Below, one piece after another: positions 1-9,180 of a stretch of 49,050 nucleotides of DNA (positions within the stretch are counted from its first letter, which is position 1; each line of letters starts with the position of its first letter). This DNA is from a virus. The notes beneath the pieces were generated by a model, which was given only the letters and a program-made list of their open reading frames with translations, was not told where the DNA came from and did not search any database. The position numbers and the translations under genes are program-made. The DNA is taken from positions 1-49,050 of IMG/VR virus record IMGVR_UViG_3300043418_000252. The stretch is one strand, 5' to 3'.

Positions 1-1055
1 TTCCGGTAACAGGGGTTGAGAAACTAACAGCAGGAACTAAGCTTACTTCTATTGCTTCGACTGGAACTGCAACCGCCAACGGCACTCTTGCTAACCTAAC
101 CATAAGTGGTAACATAAGTCAAGCAACGCCAACTAACTTATCTAATGTAGTCATTGGCGGCAATCTAGTCTACAATACCAACACCGATATAGTAGTTACA
201 TTGACCAATTGTACTATTTCAGGAACAGTTAGCAACGCAGGAACTGGAAACGTGAAGCTGAATCTCGTTAACTCAAGTGTAAACACAGGTACGCGTGTTG
301 TGGCACAATATCCTATCACGATTACGGATGCGGGTAACAATCTATTTTCAACGCAGATTTGGGTATACAATGGAGCTGGAAATATTGTAGAGGACACAGG
401 ATTCCAAAGCCTAATTCAATCAAAGACAGTCTATATGCCTGTAGGAGGAAGCCTGCGTGTATATAGCCAAGCCTACGGCTACCAATCAAAAATCACCAAT
501 ACATCGGCTACAGCTTCGAGCCTAGTAATTACACACATTCCAGAGACTTTGGTCGACACAGCTTTGGATGCCACCACTAGAAACACAGTAGCTGGATATT
601 TTTCGTCTATTGTAGATAATTCATTGTTGTATGTTGAAGTAGACACTGATTTGGCGAACTATACACCTGCCGAAGTGTTGAATGCAATGCACTATTTTAT
701 CGTATCGAATGGTGGGAATTTTGCAGCGCTTTCATTGCTTGCTAATACTGTTGGAAGCGTTCAGCTTATTGATGGTGGTTTTAGAGTGTATTCGGCATTT
801 TTTAAAGGAAGAGCAAAATCTAATCTAAATAACACCAATACGCCATCGCTATACATCACACTACCGCTATACATTGAAGATGCTAGCGGAGTAGCTGGCA
901 ATCAGGTTATGGTGCGCAATGCCAATGGTATTGATGTACATGCGGCGCTATGGTCTAAGGCTACTGCGAATATATCGCAAAACGACATGAATAGCATTGC
1001 GGACACGACTTGGAGCCACGAAAAAAGAACGTTAAATGATACTCTTTTTGAATAA
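1..1055 (+). CDS. Tail fibre/spike-like structural protein, 3' part
   Basis: The reading frame is open from the first bases of the window (frame of position 3), so this is the C-terminal part of a longer gene cut by the window edge. A TTG near position 201 is therefore unlikely to be the true start. The visible part, about 350 residues, is rich in Thr, Ser, Asn, Val and Gly with alternating hydrophobic residues, as expected of beta-structured fibre or spike proteins. No enzymatic motif is visible. Its place upstream of the lysis genes, and the virion genes further on, fit a receptor-binding or tail appendage role. That role is inferred from composition and context, not from a recognised domain. 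Confidence 0.6.
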   Translation, partial: PVTGVEKLTAGTKLTSIASTGTATANGTLANLTISGNISQATPTNLSNVVIGGNLVYNTNTDIVVTLTNCTISGTVSNAGTGNVKLNLVNSSVNTGTRVVAQYPITITDAGNNLFSTQIWVYNGAGNIVEDTGFQSLIQSKTVYMPVGGSLRVYSQAYGYQSKITNTSATASSLVITHIPETLVDTALDATTRNTVAGYFSSIVDNSLLYVEVDTDLANYTPAEVLNAMHYFIVSNGGNFAALSLLANTVGSVQLIDGGFRVYSAFFKGRAKSNLNNTNTPSLYITLPLYIEDASGVAGNQVMVRNANGIDVHAALWSKATANISQNDMNSIADTTWSHEKRTLNDTLFE

Positions 1056-1089
1056 ATATTAATCGGCGAATGCCACAAATTTAATTACC

Positions 1090-1362
1090 ATGCATGAATT
1101 TTTAATTTACACAATTTTAACTACAGCAGTGATAGCTTCAATTTTTATTGGAAGTAGACTGAAAGAAAAAGGCAAAGATAGTTCTGGTCTGGAACCAAAA
1201 GAAACGGACGACGGAAAATTCGCAATCCCAAAACCTGCCGATGAGGATATGGAGGGAATAGACTGCGAAGAGATTAGAGCGAATCCAAATTTTAAACAAG
1301 ATGTACAAGCTAAAGCAATTCCCAACCCTTCTGGTCCAGCACCTAAAGGGCCAATTAAGTAA
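1090..1362 (+). CDS. Small single-pass membrane protein
   Basis: A 90-residue protein with one N-terminal hydrophobic segment (about residues 4-21) followed by a charged, Pro/Lys/Glu-rich soluble tail. It starts 35 bases after the fibre-like gene and overlaps the next gene by 62 bases. The single membrane segment and its place at the head of a lysis cassette suggest an accessory lysis protein, but I recognise no family. Confidence 0.5.
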   Translation: MHEFLIYTILTTAVIASIFIGSRLKEKGKDSSGLEPKETDDGKFAIPKPADEDMEGIDCEEIRANPNFKQDVQAKAIPNPSGPAPKGPIK

Positions 1363-1873
1363 CGTAGTTTTATTATCATCAAGTTTTTTAATTTTTCTAT
1401 TAGTTAAAAACATTAGTGATTTTGCATACTATCAATATAATATAAATGCTTATGAATTGGCTTTAGACCTTTATCGACTTGCTTTTTTAATATCGATTAT
1501 AGCGTTAAGAGATGGGGTAAAATCAATAATAGGCAACACTTTATACGTAGTAATAAAAAACGTACTAATAAACAACTTTATCGATAGGTATTTTGGATAT
1601 ACAGACTGGTCTTGGAATGATTTTTTAACTATCGCGATAACCTTAATTGAATTATTAATTTTTAAAAATAAAAAATACATGAAAACACTTAAAAAATTAG
1701 TAGCAAAGCACTGGGCATTGATAGGTTTATTGGCAACAGTATACGTAGATAATGCATTTGAAATTCTTGCTAACTCAGGGCTTTCAGATGGGACCATCAA
1801 ATTGATACACCTTTCTGGGGTGATTATCTGTGGGTATTTATGGAACCCAAAGCCAGTTGAAAAAACTTCTTAA
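1301..1873 (+). CDS. Multi-pass membrane protein, holin candidate
   Basis: A 190-residue, strongly hydrophobic protein with about four membrane segments (near residues 20-38, 58-70, 108-122 and 135-180). No in-frame ATG, GTG or TTG lies between 1301 and well into the first membrane segment, so the start at 1301, inside the previous gene, is the best choice despite the 62-base overlap. A shorter start at about 1679 would give a 64-residue protein with two hydrophobic segments. Position just before the XhlA-like gene and the endolysin suggests a holin or other membrane component of lysis. I cannot assign a named family. Confidence 0.5.
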   Translation: MYKLKQFPTLLVQHLKGQLSNVVLLSSSFLIFLLVKNISDFAYYQYNINAYELALDLYRLAFLISIIALRDGVKSIIGNTLYVVIKNVLINNFIDRYFGYTDWSWNDFLTIAITLIELLIFKNKKYMKTLKKLVAKHWALIGLLATVYVDNAFEILANSGLSDGTIKLIHLSGVIICGYLWNPKPVEKTS

Positions 1874-1883
1874 TATTAGCATT

Positions 1884-2120
1884 ATGGACCAAATCAAAGA
1901 CCTAACCCAAAAGGTAGATAGGATTCTCTACTACCTAGAATCAGACCCTAAAACTAAACAAGAAGGACTGGTTGAAAAAGTAAATCGCATCGATGCTGAT
2001 TTAGAAAATTTATTAATCAGAGAGAAAGTCTACGTGGCTAAATTTTCGAGCGCTGCTTTCTTTGGCGGTGCTGTATTTACTGGGTTATGGGCTTTTATAA
2101 AATTTATTTTTAAACTATGA
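1884..2120 (+). CDS. XhlA-like coiled-coil membrane protein (holin/lysis)
   Basis: This 78-residue protein starts at the ATG at 1884, 11 bases after the previous stop. An earlier in-frame ATG at 1830 lies inside the previous gene and is less likely. Residues 1-50 form an amphipathic, coiled-coil-like segment and the last 22 residues form one membrane helix ending in Lys-rich residues. This is the layout of XhlA/haemolysin-type phage lysis proteins. The stop overlaps the endolysin start (ATGA at 2117-2120), implying translational coupling with the lytic enzyme. Confidence 0.6.
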   Translation: MDQIKDLTQKVDRILYYLESDPKTKQEGLVEKVNRIDADLENLLIREKVYVAKFSSAAFFGGAVFTGLWAFIKFIFKL

Positions 2121-2641
2121 TATCAAAAGAAAATTATCAGTTACTAGCGCTGGATTTTGGACTCCCAATATCATCTATTAAGGCTATTGATGAAGTTGAA
2201 AGCAGCGGAGAGGGATTTGATCCAGCTACAGGAAAAATTAAGATTCAATTCGAGCCGAGTTGGTTCAAAAAATTAGCAAAAGTTTTAATTCAAAATGGTG
2301 TGGATAATCAAACTAAAGAGTGGCTTGCTTTTAATAAAGCATTTGCTAAAAATCCGCAGAAAGCAATGGAAAGCACTTCTATTGGACGTATGCAGGTTAT
2401 GGGGCTACATTGGAAGCGTTTAGGATTCAAGTCAGTTGATGCTATGTGGGATTTTGCAAAGAAGTCCGAAGCAAATCAGTTATGGTTGGGGTTAAAGTTC
2501 ATACAAACAGATAAACGGCTTTTTAAAGCTGTTTTAGCTAAGGATTGGAAAACAGTTGCCTACCTATACAACGGTCCTTTGTATTGGAAAAAAAAATATG
2601 ATGTTAAACTGGCAAATGCCGAAATCAAAAATAGATCATGA
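2117..2641 (+). CDS. N-acetylmuramidase endolysin (DUF3380-type)
   Basis: A 174-residue protein resembling the phage N-acetylmuramidase family (DUF3380). The N-terminal helix is followed by a VESSGEGF stretch whose Glu (residue 28) is the likely catalytic acid. A short beta segment ending in QFEP and the GRMQVMG segment (about residues 90-97) also match the family. It should cleave the glycan backbone of peptidoglycan to release progeny. No signal peptide is visible, so export would depend on a holin, consistent with the membrane proteins upstream. It overlaps both neighbours by ATGA junctions. Confidence 0.8.
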   Translation: MISKENYQLLALDFGLPISSIKAIDEVESSGEGFDPATGKIKIQFEPSWFKKLAKVLIQNGVDNQTKEWLAFNKAFAKNPQKAMESTSIGRMQVMGLHWKRLGFKSVDAMWDFAKKSEANQLWLGLKFIQTDKRLFKAVLAKDWKTVAYLYNGPLYWKKKYDVKLANAEIKNRS

Positions 2642-2754
2642 AAAAATTAATCACAATGATTTACTTTCAAATTGGAGTAAACGTAATTGGAATACCTGAT
2701 ATAATTAGCCACAACCTAGCAAGTACTTTTATTTCAAAATCTAAATTCTTTTAA
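2638..2754 (+). CDS. 38-residue hypothetical protein in the lysis cassette
   Basis: A short frame starting with an ATGA overlap on the endolysin stop and ending 3 bases before the next start. It encodes 38 residues with a Lys-Lys start and a moderately hydrophobic middle. The tight packing suggests it is real or is the remnant of a longer gene. There is no functional clue beyond position. Confidence 0.35.
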   Translation: MKKLITMIYFQIGVNVIGIPDIISHNLASTFISKSKFF

Positions 2755-2757
2755 AAA

Positions 2758-3456
2758 ATGAATACACAAGCAAAACAAATCGACTGGGTAAAGGTATTTT
2801 CAATAATTACTGCGATAGTATTCGCGTTCCTTTGGCTAAAAGGATGCACAAGTTCAAATCCTGAACCGCAAATTGCAAAGGTTGAAGTAACGGTTCCAGA
2901 GGTGCAAGGGGTTTTTGAACCTAAAAAGCCTGATCACGAATTGATAAAGTTGCCAAAAAATGACAAGTCAAAAATTGTCAAAGTTGAAAATCCAATCAAT
3001 CAGCAATTAGTAGCTGAGAATGAAAGGCTAAAGCAATACGCTACCGAAAATGAAAAATTAAAATTGGCTTTTGTGCAAGAAAGAGATTCGTTGAAAAAGC
3101 AGTTGCTATTTGAGCAGGTGGCTCAGTTAAATAACTTTTCAACCAAATACGAGGACGAATACCTAGAGCTATATATGGAAGGAGTGGTTCAAGGACAAGT
3201 CAAAGAAATTACTCCTAGTTATAAGATTAAGTCTAAAGCTATCGAGGTTCCCGTGAAGCAAAAAGAAACAGTATTACGTGTTCTGATGGGCGGTGGTTTT
3301 GGAATCAATAAAGACTTGAATCAAGCAACTTGGAAATTGAATCTTAGTTTGCAAAATAAAAAAGGGAATATAATTAGAGGATCATATCAAAGAATTGGAA
3401 ATCAAGATTATTTGTTGGGTGAATACGATGTGTCGATATTTAATTTTAAGAGGTAG
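2758..3456 (+). CDS. Lipoprotein-like protein with coiled coil, spanin candidate
   Basis: A 232-residue protein with an N-terminal membrane segment (about residues 12-28) ending in LKGC, a plausible lipobox with Cys30. A Pro/Val/Lys-rich linker and a heptad-like coiled coil (about residues 80-125) follow, then a C-terminal beta-rich domain beginning with a GGGFGI turn. Membrane anchor plus coiled coil at the end of a lysis cassette suggests a spanin that disrupts the outer membrane. The C-terminal beta domain is unusual for classical Rz and is also seen in uncharacterised Bacteroidetes phage proteins. The role is inferred. Confidence 0.5.
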   Translation: MNTQAKQIDWVKVFSIITAIVFAFLWLKGCTSSNPEPQIAKVEVTVPEVQGVFEPKKPDHELIKLPKNDKSKIVKVENPINQQLVAENERLKQYATENEKLKLAFVQERDSLKKQLLFEQVAQLNNFSTKYEDEYLELYMEGVVQGQVKEITPSYKIKSKAIEVPVKQKETVLRVLMGGGFGINKDLNQATWKLNLSLQNKKGNIIRGSYQRIGNQDYLLGEYDVSIFNFKR

Positions 3457-3517
3457 TTTATTTTTGATTTTTCATGTGTGTTTTTTATGTACTTTTATGA
3501 ATTAATATGTGTTTTAT

Positions 3518-4123
3518 ATGAAAGGTTATAATGATTTTATTATAAAAGTAGATTTCATCTACGCAAAGACATTCAAAACAGAAAGCGGACTTGAACTACA
3601 TGCTGATTCAAGATTTTCGCAAGATAGATTGTCGAATCGAATTGCAGTAGTTGAAGAAATCCCTTTTACCCTAGAAGGTAAGACCCCAATCAAAAAAGGG
3701 TTTCAAGTGATGATTGATCCAACAATTTTATATGAGGCAGAGTTTGTGGTTACCGGGGTTCAAGAAACTCCGTTTACAATTGACAAAAACAAAGGTCTGT
3801 ATAGAATAGAAGAAGGAATGATTGTTTTATTTAGAGAAAATGAAAATTCGCAATGGAAAGCAAATTCTGAAAACATATTAATCCAATTTGAAAAAGAAGA
3901 AGCGGATGAAATAAAATCTGACTTAATCGTATTGGAAGCTAAAACTATAGCTACCTCAAAAAATCGTGCCAGAATCTTACATGCAACCGAGCGATTAAGT
4001 AAAGAGAATATAAAAGATGGCGATTTGGTTTTTGTAGAAGAAGGATATGGCGTTCCTTTTTGGATCGAAGGAGTTGAATATAGCTGGATTAAAAACCGAC
4101 ATGTTTTAGCTAAAATTCAATAA
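3518..4123 (+). CDS. Tandem GroES-like protein
   Basis: A 201-residue protein from the ATG at 3518; a GTG at 3509 would add three residues. Two halves each resemble the GroES/Gp31 beta-barrel. In the N-terminal half a conserved Val/Glu strand is followed by an IKKGFQVMID segment. The C-terminal half has a clear NIKDGDLVFVEEG segment and ends in a strand pair finishing VLAKI, the usual end of GroES-like proteins. A phage co-chaperonin could help fold the capsid, fitting its place just ahead of the terminase and capsid genes. I see it by pattern only; a fold search would confirm it. Confidence 0.5.
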   Translation: MKGYNDFIIKVDFIYAKTFKTESGLELHADSRFSQDRLSNRIAVVEEIPFTLEGKTPIKKGFQVMIDPTILYEAEFVVTGVQETPFTIDKNKGLYRIEEGMIVLFRENENSQWKANSENILIQFEKEEADEIKSDLIVLEAKTIATSKNRARILHATERLSKENIKDGDLVFVEEGYGVPFWIEGVEYSWIKNRHVLAKIQ

Positions 4124-4124
4124 T

Positions 4125-4466
4125 ATGAGCGATAGTAAAGCTACAAGAGACTACAGAAAAAATATTACTGTCAAGTTAATTGAAAAGTATAAAGATTTGA
4201 TTGCTAAAACTTTTGAAGTTACAAATGTTGACTTACTTCAAGAAGTAATTGATGCTGCTGAATATAATGAAAAACAAAAAGAAGAAGCGCTTCTTAATGC
4301 AATTAAAAAAAGAAAAACATCATTAGATGAAGTAGATAGTTTACTAGATAAAATAGAGAAACTAGAGAAAAACTTAATCGATATTGAAAAAGGAGTTCAA
4401 GAAAATGACGGACAGCCAGAAGAAGATTCTTCAAATCCAAATAACAAACACATTAGAAAAGAATAA
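4125..4466 (+). CDS. Small terminase subunit candidate
   Basis: A 113-residue, highly charged protein with predicted helices and a coiled-coil stretch (about residues 65-95), ending in an acidic/polar tail. It lies directly upstream of the large terminase, overlapping it by one base (TAATG), where the DNA-recognising small subunit is usually found. No HTH motif is obvious, so the assignment rests on position, size and coiled coil. Confidence 0.4.
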   Translation: MSDSKATRDYRKNITVKLIEKYKDLIAKTFEVTNVDLLQEVIDAAEYNEKQKEEALLNAIKKRKTSLDEVDSLLDKIEKLEKNLIDIEKGVQENDGQPEEDSSNPNNKHIRKE

Positions 4467-6694
4467 TGATCTTTTACCTCGGCCATATAGTAGAAAACCA
4501 AGTTGACGAAAACATTCTAAAAGGGATGAATAAAACACGTCAATGGAAATATGGTTATAATGAACAAATTGATACAGTCATAATTTCTCGTGATGGTACG
4601 CTTGGCGAAATATACAATGTATGCGGACTAAACATTGGATTTCCTGAAAAACCAGAACATAAACAAATTTTAAATTGGGATAAAACAACCCAAAATCAAA
4701 AATGGAAACGCGAAGAAATACCCAGTGATTTAGGAGAGCATAATTGGCACTACTCAAAATTTGAAAACTACATTGACGAGTGCCACAAAAGAAGATATGA
4801 AGGTACTTGGGTCTATATAAAAGGGAAAGCAGTCTGGATTCCAGGAACATATTATTATGGCTTGCAATGGATTAGAGAAGAACACCAATATCCAAAGTTC
4901 AGAATTATTCAAAATGAATTAATGATTTTTTGGGAAGCATGTAAGGCAGACGATAGGTGTTACGGGATGCAGTATGTAAAAAACCGTCGTTTTGGAGCGA
5001 CTATGCTTGGTATTTTTGAATTACTTGAATCAGGAACCATCACTTCAAATAAACTTTTAGGAATAGTCTCAAAGAAAGGTAAAGATGCTAAGAAGATTTT
5101 TAATCGTTTAGTTCGTGCTTTCAAGAGGTTGCCTCCATTTTTTATTCCAGAGACAGATGGGAATACTACTCCAAAAACTGAGTTAATATTTGCAAAACCA
5201 AGTCGTAAACGTAAAAAAGGCGAATCGGTAATTGAAGAAGAAGCTCTTGAAACAGAAATTGTTTGGCACAATACCGAGATTAACGCAATGGACGGTGATA
5301 AAATCTTCCGTTCAATTTTGGATGAGAGTGCTAAATACCCAAAAGAAGTTCCATTTGATGACTATTGGTATATTGTAAAAACTTCACATAGAGTCGGTAG
5401 AAGAATTACAGGTAAGTCTTTTGTAATTTCAACAGTAAATGATCTTGACAAAGGAGGTCGAGAATATAAAACCATTTGGGACCAATCTGATCTATCAAAA
5501 AGAAACGATAATGGACAAACAAAATCCGGTTTATATAGAATTTTTATTCCGGCAAAGTTTGGTCTAGAAGGATTTTACGATGAATATGGTTTTTCAATTG
5601 TTGATGAGCCAACAGAGCCAATAAAATCAGATATTGGAGACTTTATTAAACAAGGCGCTTCGTCATACCTAAAAGCTGAATTAGACGCCTTAAAAGATGA
5701 TCCCGCAAAATATAATGAGCAATTACGTCAGTTTCCGGATACAGAGCGTGATGCGTTTCGTGAATCTGCTGATGAATGTGCTTTTGACTTAATGAAGCTA
5801 TTGGAGCAAATAGACCATAATGAATTTGAGCTTGAAGACTCAGAGTATGGTAATGATAAAGTAGAAAGAGGTAATTTTCGTTGGAAAGACGGGCTTCAAG
5901 ATACAGAAGTTATTTGGGAGCCAAACACAGAAAAAGGCCGATTCTGGATTCGTAAGGACTCCCACCCTCCTATTGAATATAGAAATCAAAAAGAAATGAA
6001 AAATATTCGAGGAGTTCTAGCATGGGCGCCTAAGAACGAACATATTGGCTGCGGAGGAGTTGACCCATACAATAGAAGTAAAACAGTAGATAATAGAGGG
6101 TCTCAGGGGTCAATACATTTTTCAACAAAATTCAATACAGGTCCATTTCCCAATAACGCTTTTATTTTAGAATACATTGATCGGCCATCTAAGGTTGAAT
6201 TATTCTATGAAGATGTAATTATGGCAATGGTATATTTATCAATGCCTATACTTCCAGAGTTATCTTCTGAAAAATTTTCGCAGTATTTAATAGATAGAAA
6301 GTACCGACATTTTGTTAAAAATAACCCATTTAAAAAATGGGATGACTTGAGCGATTCTGAAAAAACATTTGGAGGAGTTCCTCCACAAGACGCAAAAATT
6401 GGCGACCAGCAATATTATGCAGTTGAGGCATACATAGCTGACCATGTAGGAGTTGCTAGGGACACTTCAAACAGGCCAATCGGGGAAATTGGAGAAATGT
6501 ATTTTAACAGAACTCTAATCCAATGGAAAGAAGTAGATCCTCAAAAGAGAACAAAATACGACGCTTACATTAGTTCTAGTCTTTCGATATTGGGAAACCA
6601 AAGCAGGATAGTTCAAGAGACCGAAAAACCAAAACCAATGAGAATCCCATTCAAAAAATTCAATAACAAAGGCTTAATTTCAAAAGCAGTTTAA
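4466..6694 (+). CDS. Terminase large subunit (TerL)
   Basis: A 742-residue packaging motor. After a 150-residue N-terminal extension, an ATPase segment has a deviant Walker A-like KNRRFGAT motif (about residues 172-179) and a Walker B-like LDES motif (about D286/E287). The C-terminal nuclease region starts with the GGVDPYN motif, placing a metal-binding Asp near residue 533. It pumps DNA into proheads and cuts concatemers. It is longer than classical TerL proteins (about 450-600 residues) because of the N-terminal extension, which I have seen in other Bacteroidetes phages. The portal gene follows 3 bases later. Confidence 0.85.
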   Translation: MIFYLGHIVENQVDENILKGMNKTRQWKYGYNEQIDTVIISRDGTLGEIYNVCGLNIGFPEKPEHKQILNWDKTTQNQKWKREEIPSDLGEHNWHYSKFENYIDECHKRRYEGTWVYIKGKAVWIPGTYYYGLQWIREEHQYPKFRIIQNELMIFWEACKADDRCYGMQYVKNRRFGATMLGIFELLESGTITSNKLLGIVSKKGKDAKKIFNRLVRAFKRLPPFFIPETDGNTTPKTELIFAKPSRKRKKGESVIEEEALETEIVWHNTEINAMDGDKIFRSILDESAKYPKEVPFDDYWYIVKTSHRVGRRITGKSFVISTVNDLDKGGREYKTIWDQSDLSKRNDNGQTKSGLYRIFIPAKFGLEGFYDEYGFSIVDEPTEPIKSDIGDFIKQGASSYLKAELDALKDDPAKYNEQLRQFPDTERDAFRESADECAFDLMKLLEQIDHNEFELEDSEYGNDKVERGNFRWKDGLQDTEVIWEPNTEKGRFWIRKDSHPPIEYRNQKEMKNIRGVLAWAPKNEHIGCGGVDPYNRSKTVDNRGSQGSIHFSTKFNTGPFPNNAFILEYIDRPSKVELFYEDVIMAMVYLSMPILPELSSEKFSQYLIDRKYRHFVKNNPFKKWDDLSDSEKTFGGVPPQDAKIGDQQYYAVEAYIADHVGVARDTSNRPIGEIGEMYFNRTLIQWKEVDPQKRTKYDAYISSSLSILGNQSRIVQETEKPKPMRIPFKKFNNKGLISKAV

Positions 6695-6697
6695 ACC

Positions 6698-9106
6698 ATG
6701 GAAACACAAAGAAAAAAATTAGTAAAGTTACCAGATCCACTAGCATCAATAGAAGAAAAAACATCGTCGGAATACGGATTAGCTGTGGCCGAAATGATTT
6801 CTGCAGATTGGTTTGACGGAGGGCTTATTAAAAGTGGATGTGAATTTCTTTCGCGTAGAGATTACGTTAGAAAACAACGACTATTTGTACGTGGAGAGCA
6901 TGATTTAGATTACTTTAAAAATCAAATGGCTAAAGGAGATAATGACCTTGATTTCATAAATTTAGACTGGACCAATATTAATTGGGCAGAGAAGTTTTGC
7001 AGAATTGTTTCAAATGGCCTTGATGATGGAAATTATAAACTAGACGTTAGAGCAACCGATAAAATTGCTGCTTTAAAAAAAACAGAAAAGCAAGATTATT
7101 ACTTAAAATACATGAAGTCAAGACCTATGCTTGAAAAGGCAAAAGAACAATTAGGGATTGATTTAATGCCAAAAACTTTCATTCCTGAAGACGAAGAAGA
7201 AATGAAATTGTATATGGAAATTAAAGATCGTCCAAAGATTGAAATTGCAGAAGAAATATTGATCGATTATGTTTTAAATACAAATGAATGGCAATTTTTA
7301 TCAGGTCAGTATAATAAAGATTTAGTTGACGTTGGATTAATAGTTGGCAGAATTTATACAGACAAAAATGACGGTGTGAAATTAGCTTATGTTGATCCAG
7401 AAAATTATATCCATAGTAAGGTGATGCGAAATGATTTTGCTGATAAATATTACGAAGGCTATGTTGATACGGTTACATTGTCAGATATAAGGAGAGAAAG
7501 TGATTTTGATGACGATACATTAAGAAAAATTGCTAAATCATACTCTAGCGTTAATTCAACAAAAGCAATAAAAGACTATGAAGCTTGTGGTTTAGACGAT
7601 ATTCTAGACTATAGAATTGACGTTTTACGATTTGCTTACAAAACAAGTAAAAGAATTGTTTACAAAAAGAAGATTCGAAACGGTAAAACAATTAAAGTAA
7701 GTCGCAAAGACGATAACTATATTGCTCCCGAAAGAAAAGATGTAAGTTCTGAAACGGGTGTTTTTGACACTTGGCTAGAAGGTAATTATATAGTTGGCAC
7801 AAAGTTTATTTATGGTTATAAAGAGTGTGAGAATAATTATGATGATATAATGAATAAGGCTATGTCACCATTTGTGACGATGGCACATGATATTTATGAA
7901 AATAGATTGCGATCTTTTGCAGAAAACATCAAAGCCCCAGCAAGACAGCTTCAGAAAATATCTTTAAAAATACAGCACTTGGTTAACGAACTAACTCCAG
8001 ACCTTAAAGAAATAGACTTAGATCAACTCGCTGAATTAGATGATAGCAAAGGAGGTGTAAAAAGAGAAACTTGGGAGACCGCACTAACCCTAATGGGAAC
8101 TAAAGGAGTTATTTTCAAAAAGAGAATAAACATGGGGGAAGATGGTATTAAAGACAGCTATGCGGCTAGACCAATGCCAAGTCAGCAGGGTTCCGCACTA
8201 ACAATACTTTTAAATGTTTGGGCTCACTATTATAATTTAATTAGAGAAAATACCGGTGTCAATCCGGCGCGTGACGGATCTATGCCAGCCGATGCTCTTG
8301 TAGGTATCAATCAAATGGCTCAATTAGCTAGCAATACAGTTACCAGAAACATTGTAGAAACTTCTGTGTCATTTAAGAAAAAAATATCAGAGGTAATATC
8401 CACTAGACTACATACGATATTTAGCTACAAAGAAGCTAAAAAAATCCGAGAAGTATATGAGAACGTAGTCGGCAAGCAAATGCTTGATGCTATGGAAATT
8501 TTAAAAGATAGAAATCTTCATGAATTTGGATTCACTTTTGAAATGATGCCTACTGCTGAGGAAATTAAAAATTTCAATGATATTTTAAATCTAGCTATTC
8601 AAGAGCAGAATGTTGATGTAGAAATTGTTTTTCAAACAAGACAATTAGCTAAAGTAAATATTAAAAAAGCAATTGAATACTTAATGTATCATAGACGTAA
8701 ACGAATTAAACAGCGCCAAGAAGAACAAATGATGCTGGCTCAAAACAAAAGTCAAAATGATTCTGCGGCTGCTCAATCAAAAATTCAAGCAGAATCAATA
8801 GCCTATCAAGGCAAACGACAAATTGATTTAAAATATGAAAGTCAATTAGCACAAATTGAGATTATGAAACAAAAAGCGTTAAAGGAACTTGAAATTCCAT
8901 ATGCCGATAAAGAGTTTGAGCAAGACGTTTATCTAAAAAAAATAGATTCAATGTCTTCATTATCTAAAGAAGAATATAAAGAAAACCGGAAAGATGAGCG
9001 TACAAAAATACAAGCATCACAACAAAGTGAGTTAGTTGATCAAAGGAGTAAAAACAAAGAACCAATAGACTTTGAAAATAAAAGCAACTGGTTTGAAACC
9101 ATTTAA
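6698..9106 (+). CDS. Portal protein
   Basis: An 802-residue protein immediately after TerL, of the size and position of P22/crAss-type portals. It forms the dodecameric ring through which DNA enters and leaves the head. Visible features are a long alpha/beta N-terminal wing region, a mid segment with a QQGSALTILLNVWAHYYNLI helix region, and a C-terminal 120 residues rich in Gln, Lys, Glu and Ala predicted to form a long helix like the P22 portal barrel. Identification is by size, order and helical C-terminus rather than a short diagnostic motif. Confidence 0.75.
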   Translation: METQRKKLVKLPDPLASIEEKTSSEYGLAVAEMISADWFDGGLIKSGCEFLSRRDYVRKQRLFVRGEHDLDYFKNQMAKGDNDLDFINLDWTNINWAEKFCRIVSNGLDDGNYKLDVRATDKIAALKKTEKQDYYLKYMKSRPMLEKAKEQLGIDLMPKTFIPEDEEEMKLYMEIKDRPKIEIAEEILIDYVLNTNEWQFLSGQYNKDLVDVGLIVGRIYTDKNDGVKLAYVDPENYIHSKVMRNDFADKYYEGYVDTVTLSDIRRESDFDDDTLRKIAKSYSSVNSTKAIKDYEACGLDDILDYRIDVLRFAYKTSKRIVYKKKIRNGKTIKVSRKDDNYIAPERKDVSSETGVFDTWLEGNYIVGTKFIYGYKECENNYDDIMNKAMSPFVTMAHDIYENRLRSFAENIKAPARQLQKISLKIQHLVNELTPDLKEIDLDQLAELDDSKGGVKRETWETALTLMGTKGVIFKKRINMGEDGIKDSYAARPMPSQQGSALTILLNVWAHYYNLIRENTGVNPARDGSMPADALVGINQMAQLASNTVTRNIVETSVSFKKKISEVISTRLHTIFSYKEAKKIREVYENVVGKQMLDAMEILKDRNLHEFGFTFEMMPTAEEIKNFNDILNLAIQEQNVDVEIVFQTRQLAKVNIKKAIEYLMYHRRKRIKQRQEEQMMLAQNKSQNDSAAAQSKIQAESIAYQGKRQIDLKYESQLAQIEIMKQKALKELEIPYADKEFEQDVYLKKIDSMSSLSKEEYKENRKDERTKIQASQQSELVDQRSKNKEPIDFENKSNWFETI

Positions 9107-9121
9107 TAGATTTTTTCTATT
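9107..9121. repeat. 15-bp repeat upstream of the scaffold operon, copy 1
   Basis: TAGATTTTTTCTATT, identical to the copy at 20539-20553. Within it ATAGA and TCTAT form a short inverted repeat around a T-run. Both copies follow a stop codon and precede a Bacteroidetes-type promoter element. Confidence 0.5.
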
Positions 9122-9125
9122 GCAT

Positions 9126-9158
9126 TTTGTTAAACTATAAATAATTTCTATATATTTG
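9126..9158 (+). promoter_or_regulatory. Bacteroidetes-type promoter before the scaffold gene
   Basis: TTTG at 9126-9129, a 21-base spacer and TATATTTG at 9151-9158 match the Bacteroidetes TTTG/TAnnTTTG consensus. The expected start site is about 9165, 16 bases before the scaffold ATG. It would drive scaffold and capsid genes at high level. Confidence 0.65.
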
Positions 9159-9180
9159 TAACGGTAAATAACTAAAAACT

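Noticed and set aside
3459-3466. Promoter box TATTTTTG before the GroES-like gene
   Set aside because: It fits the -7 consensus, but no -33 box is present and T-runs make chance matches likely.
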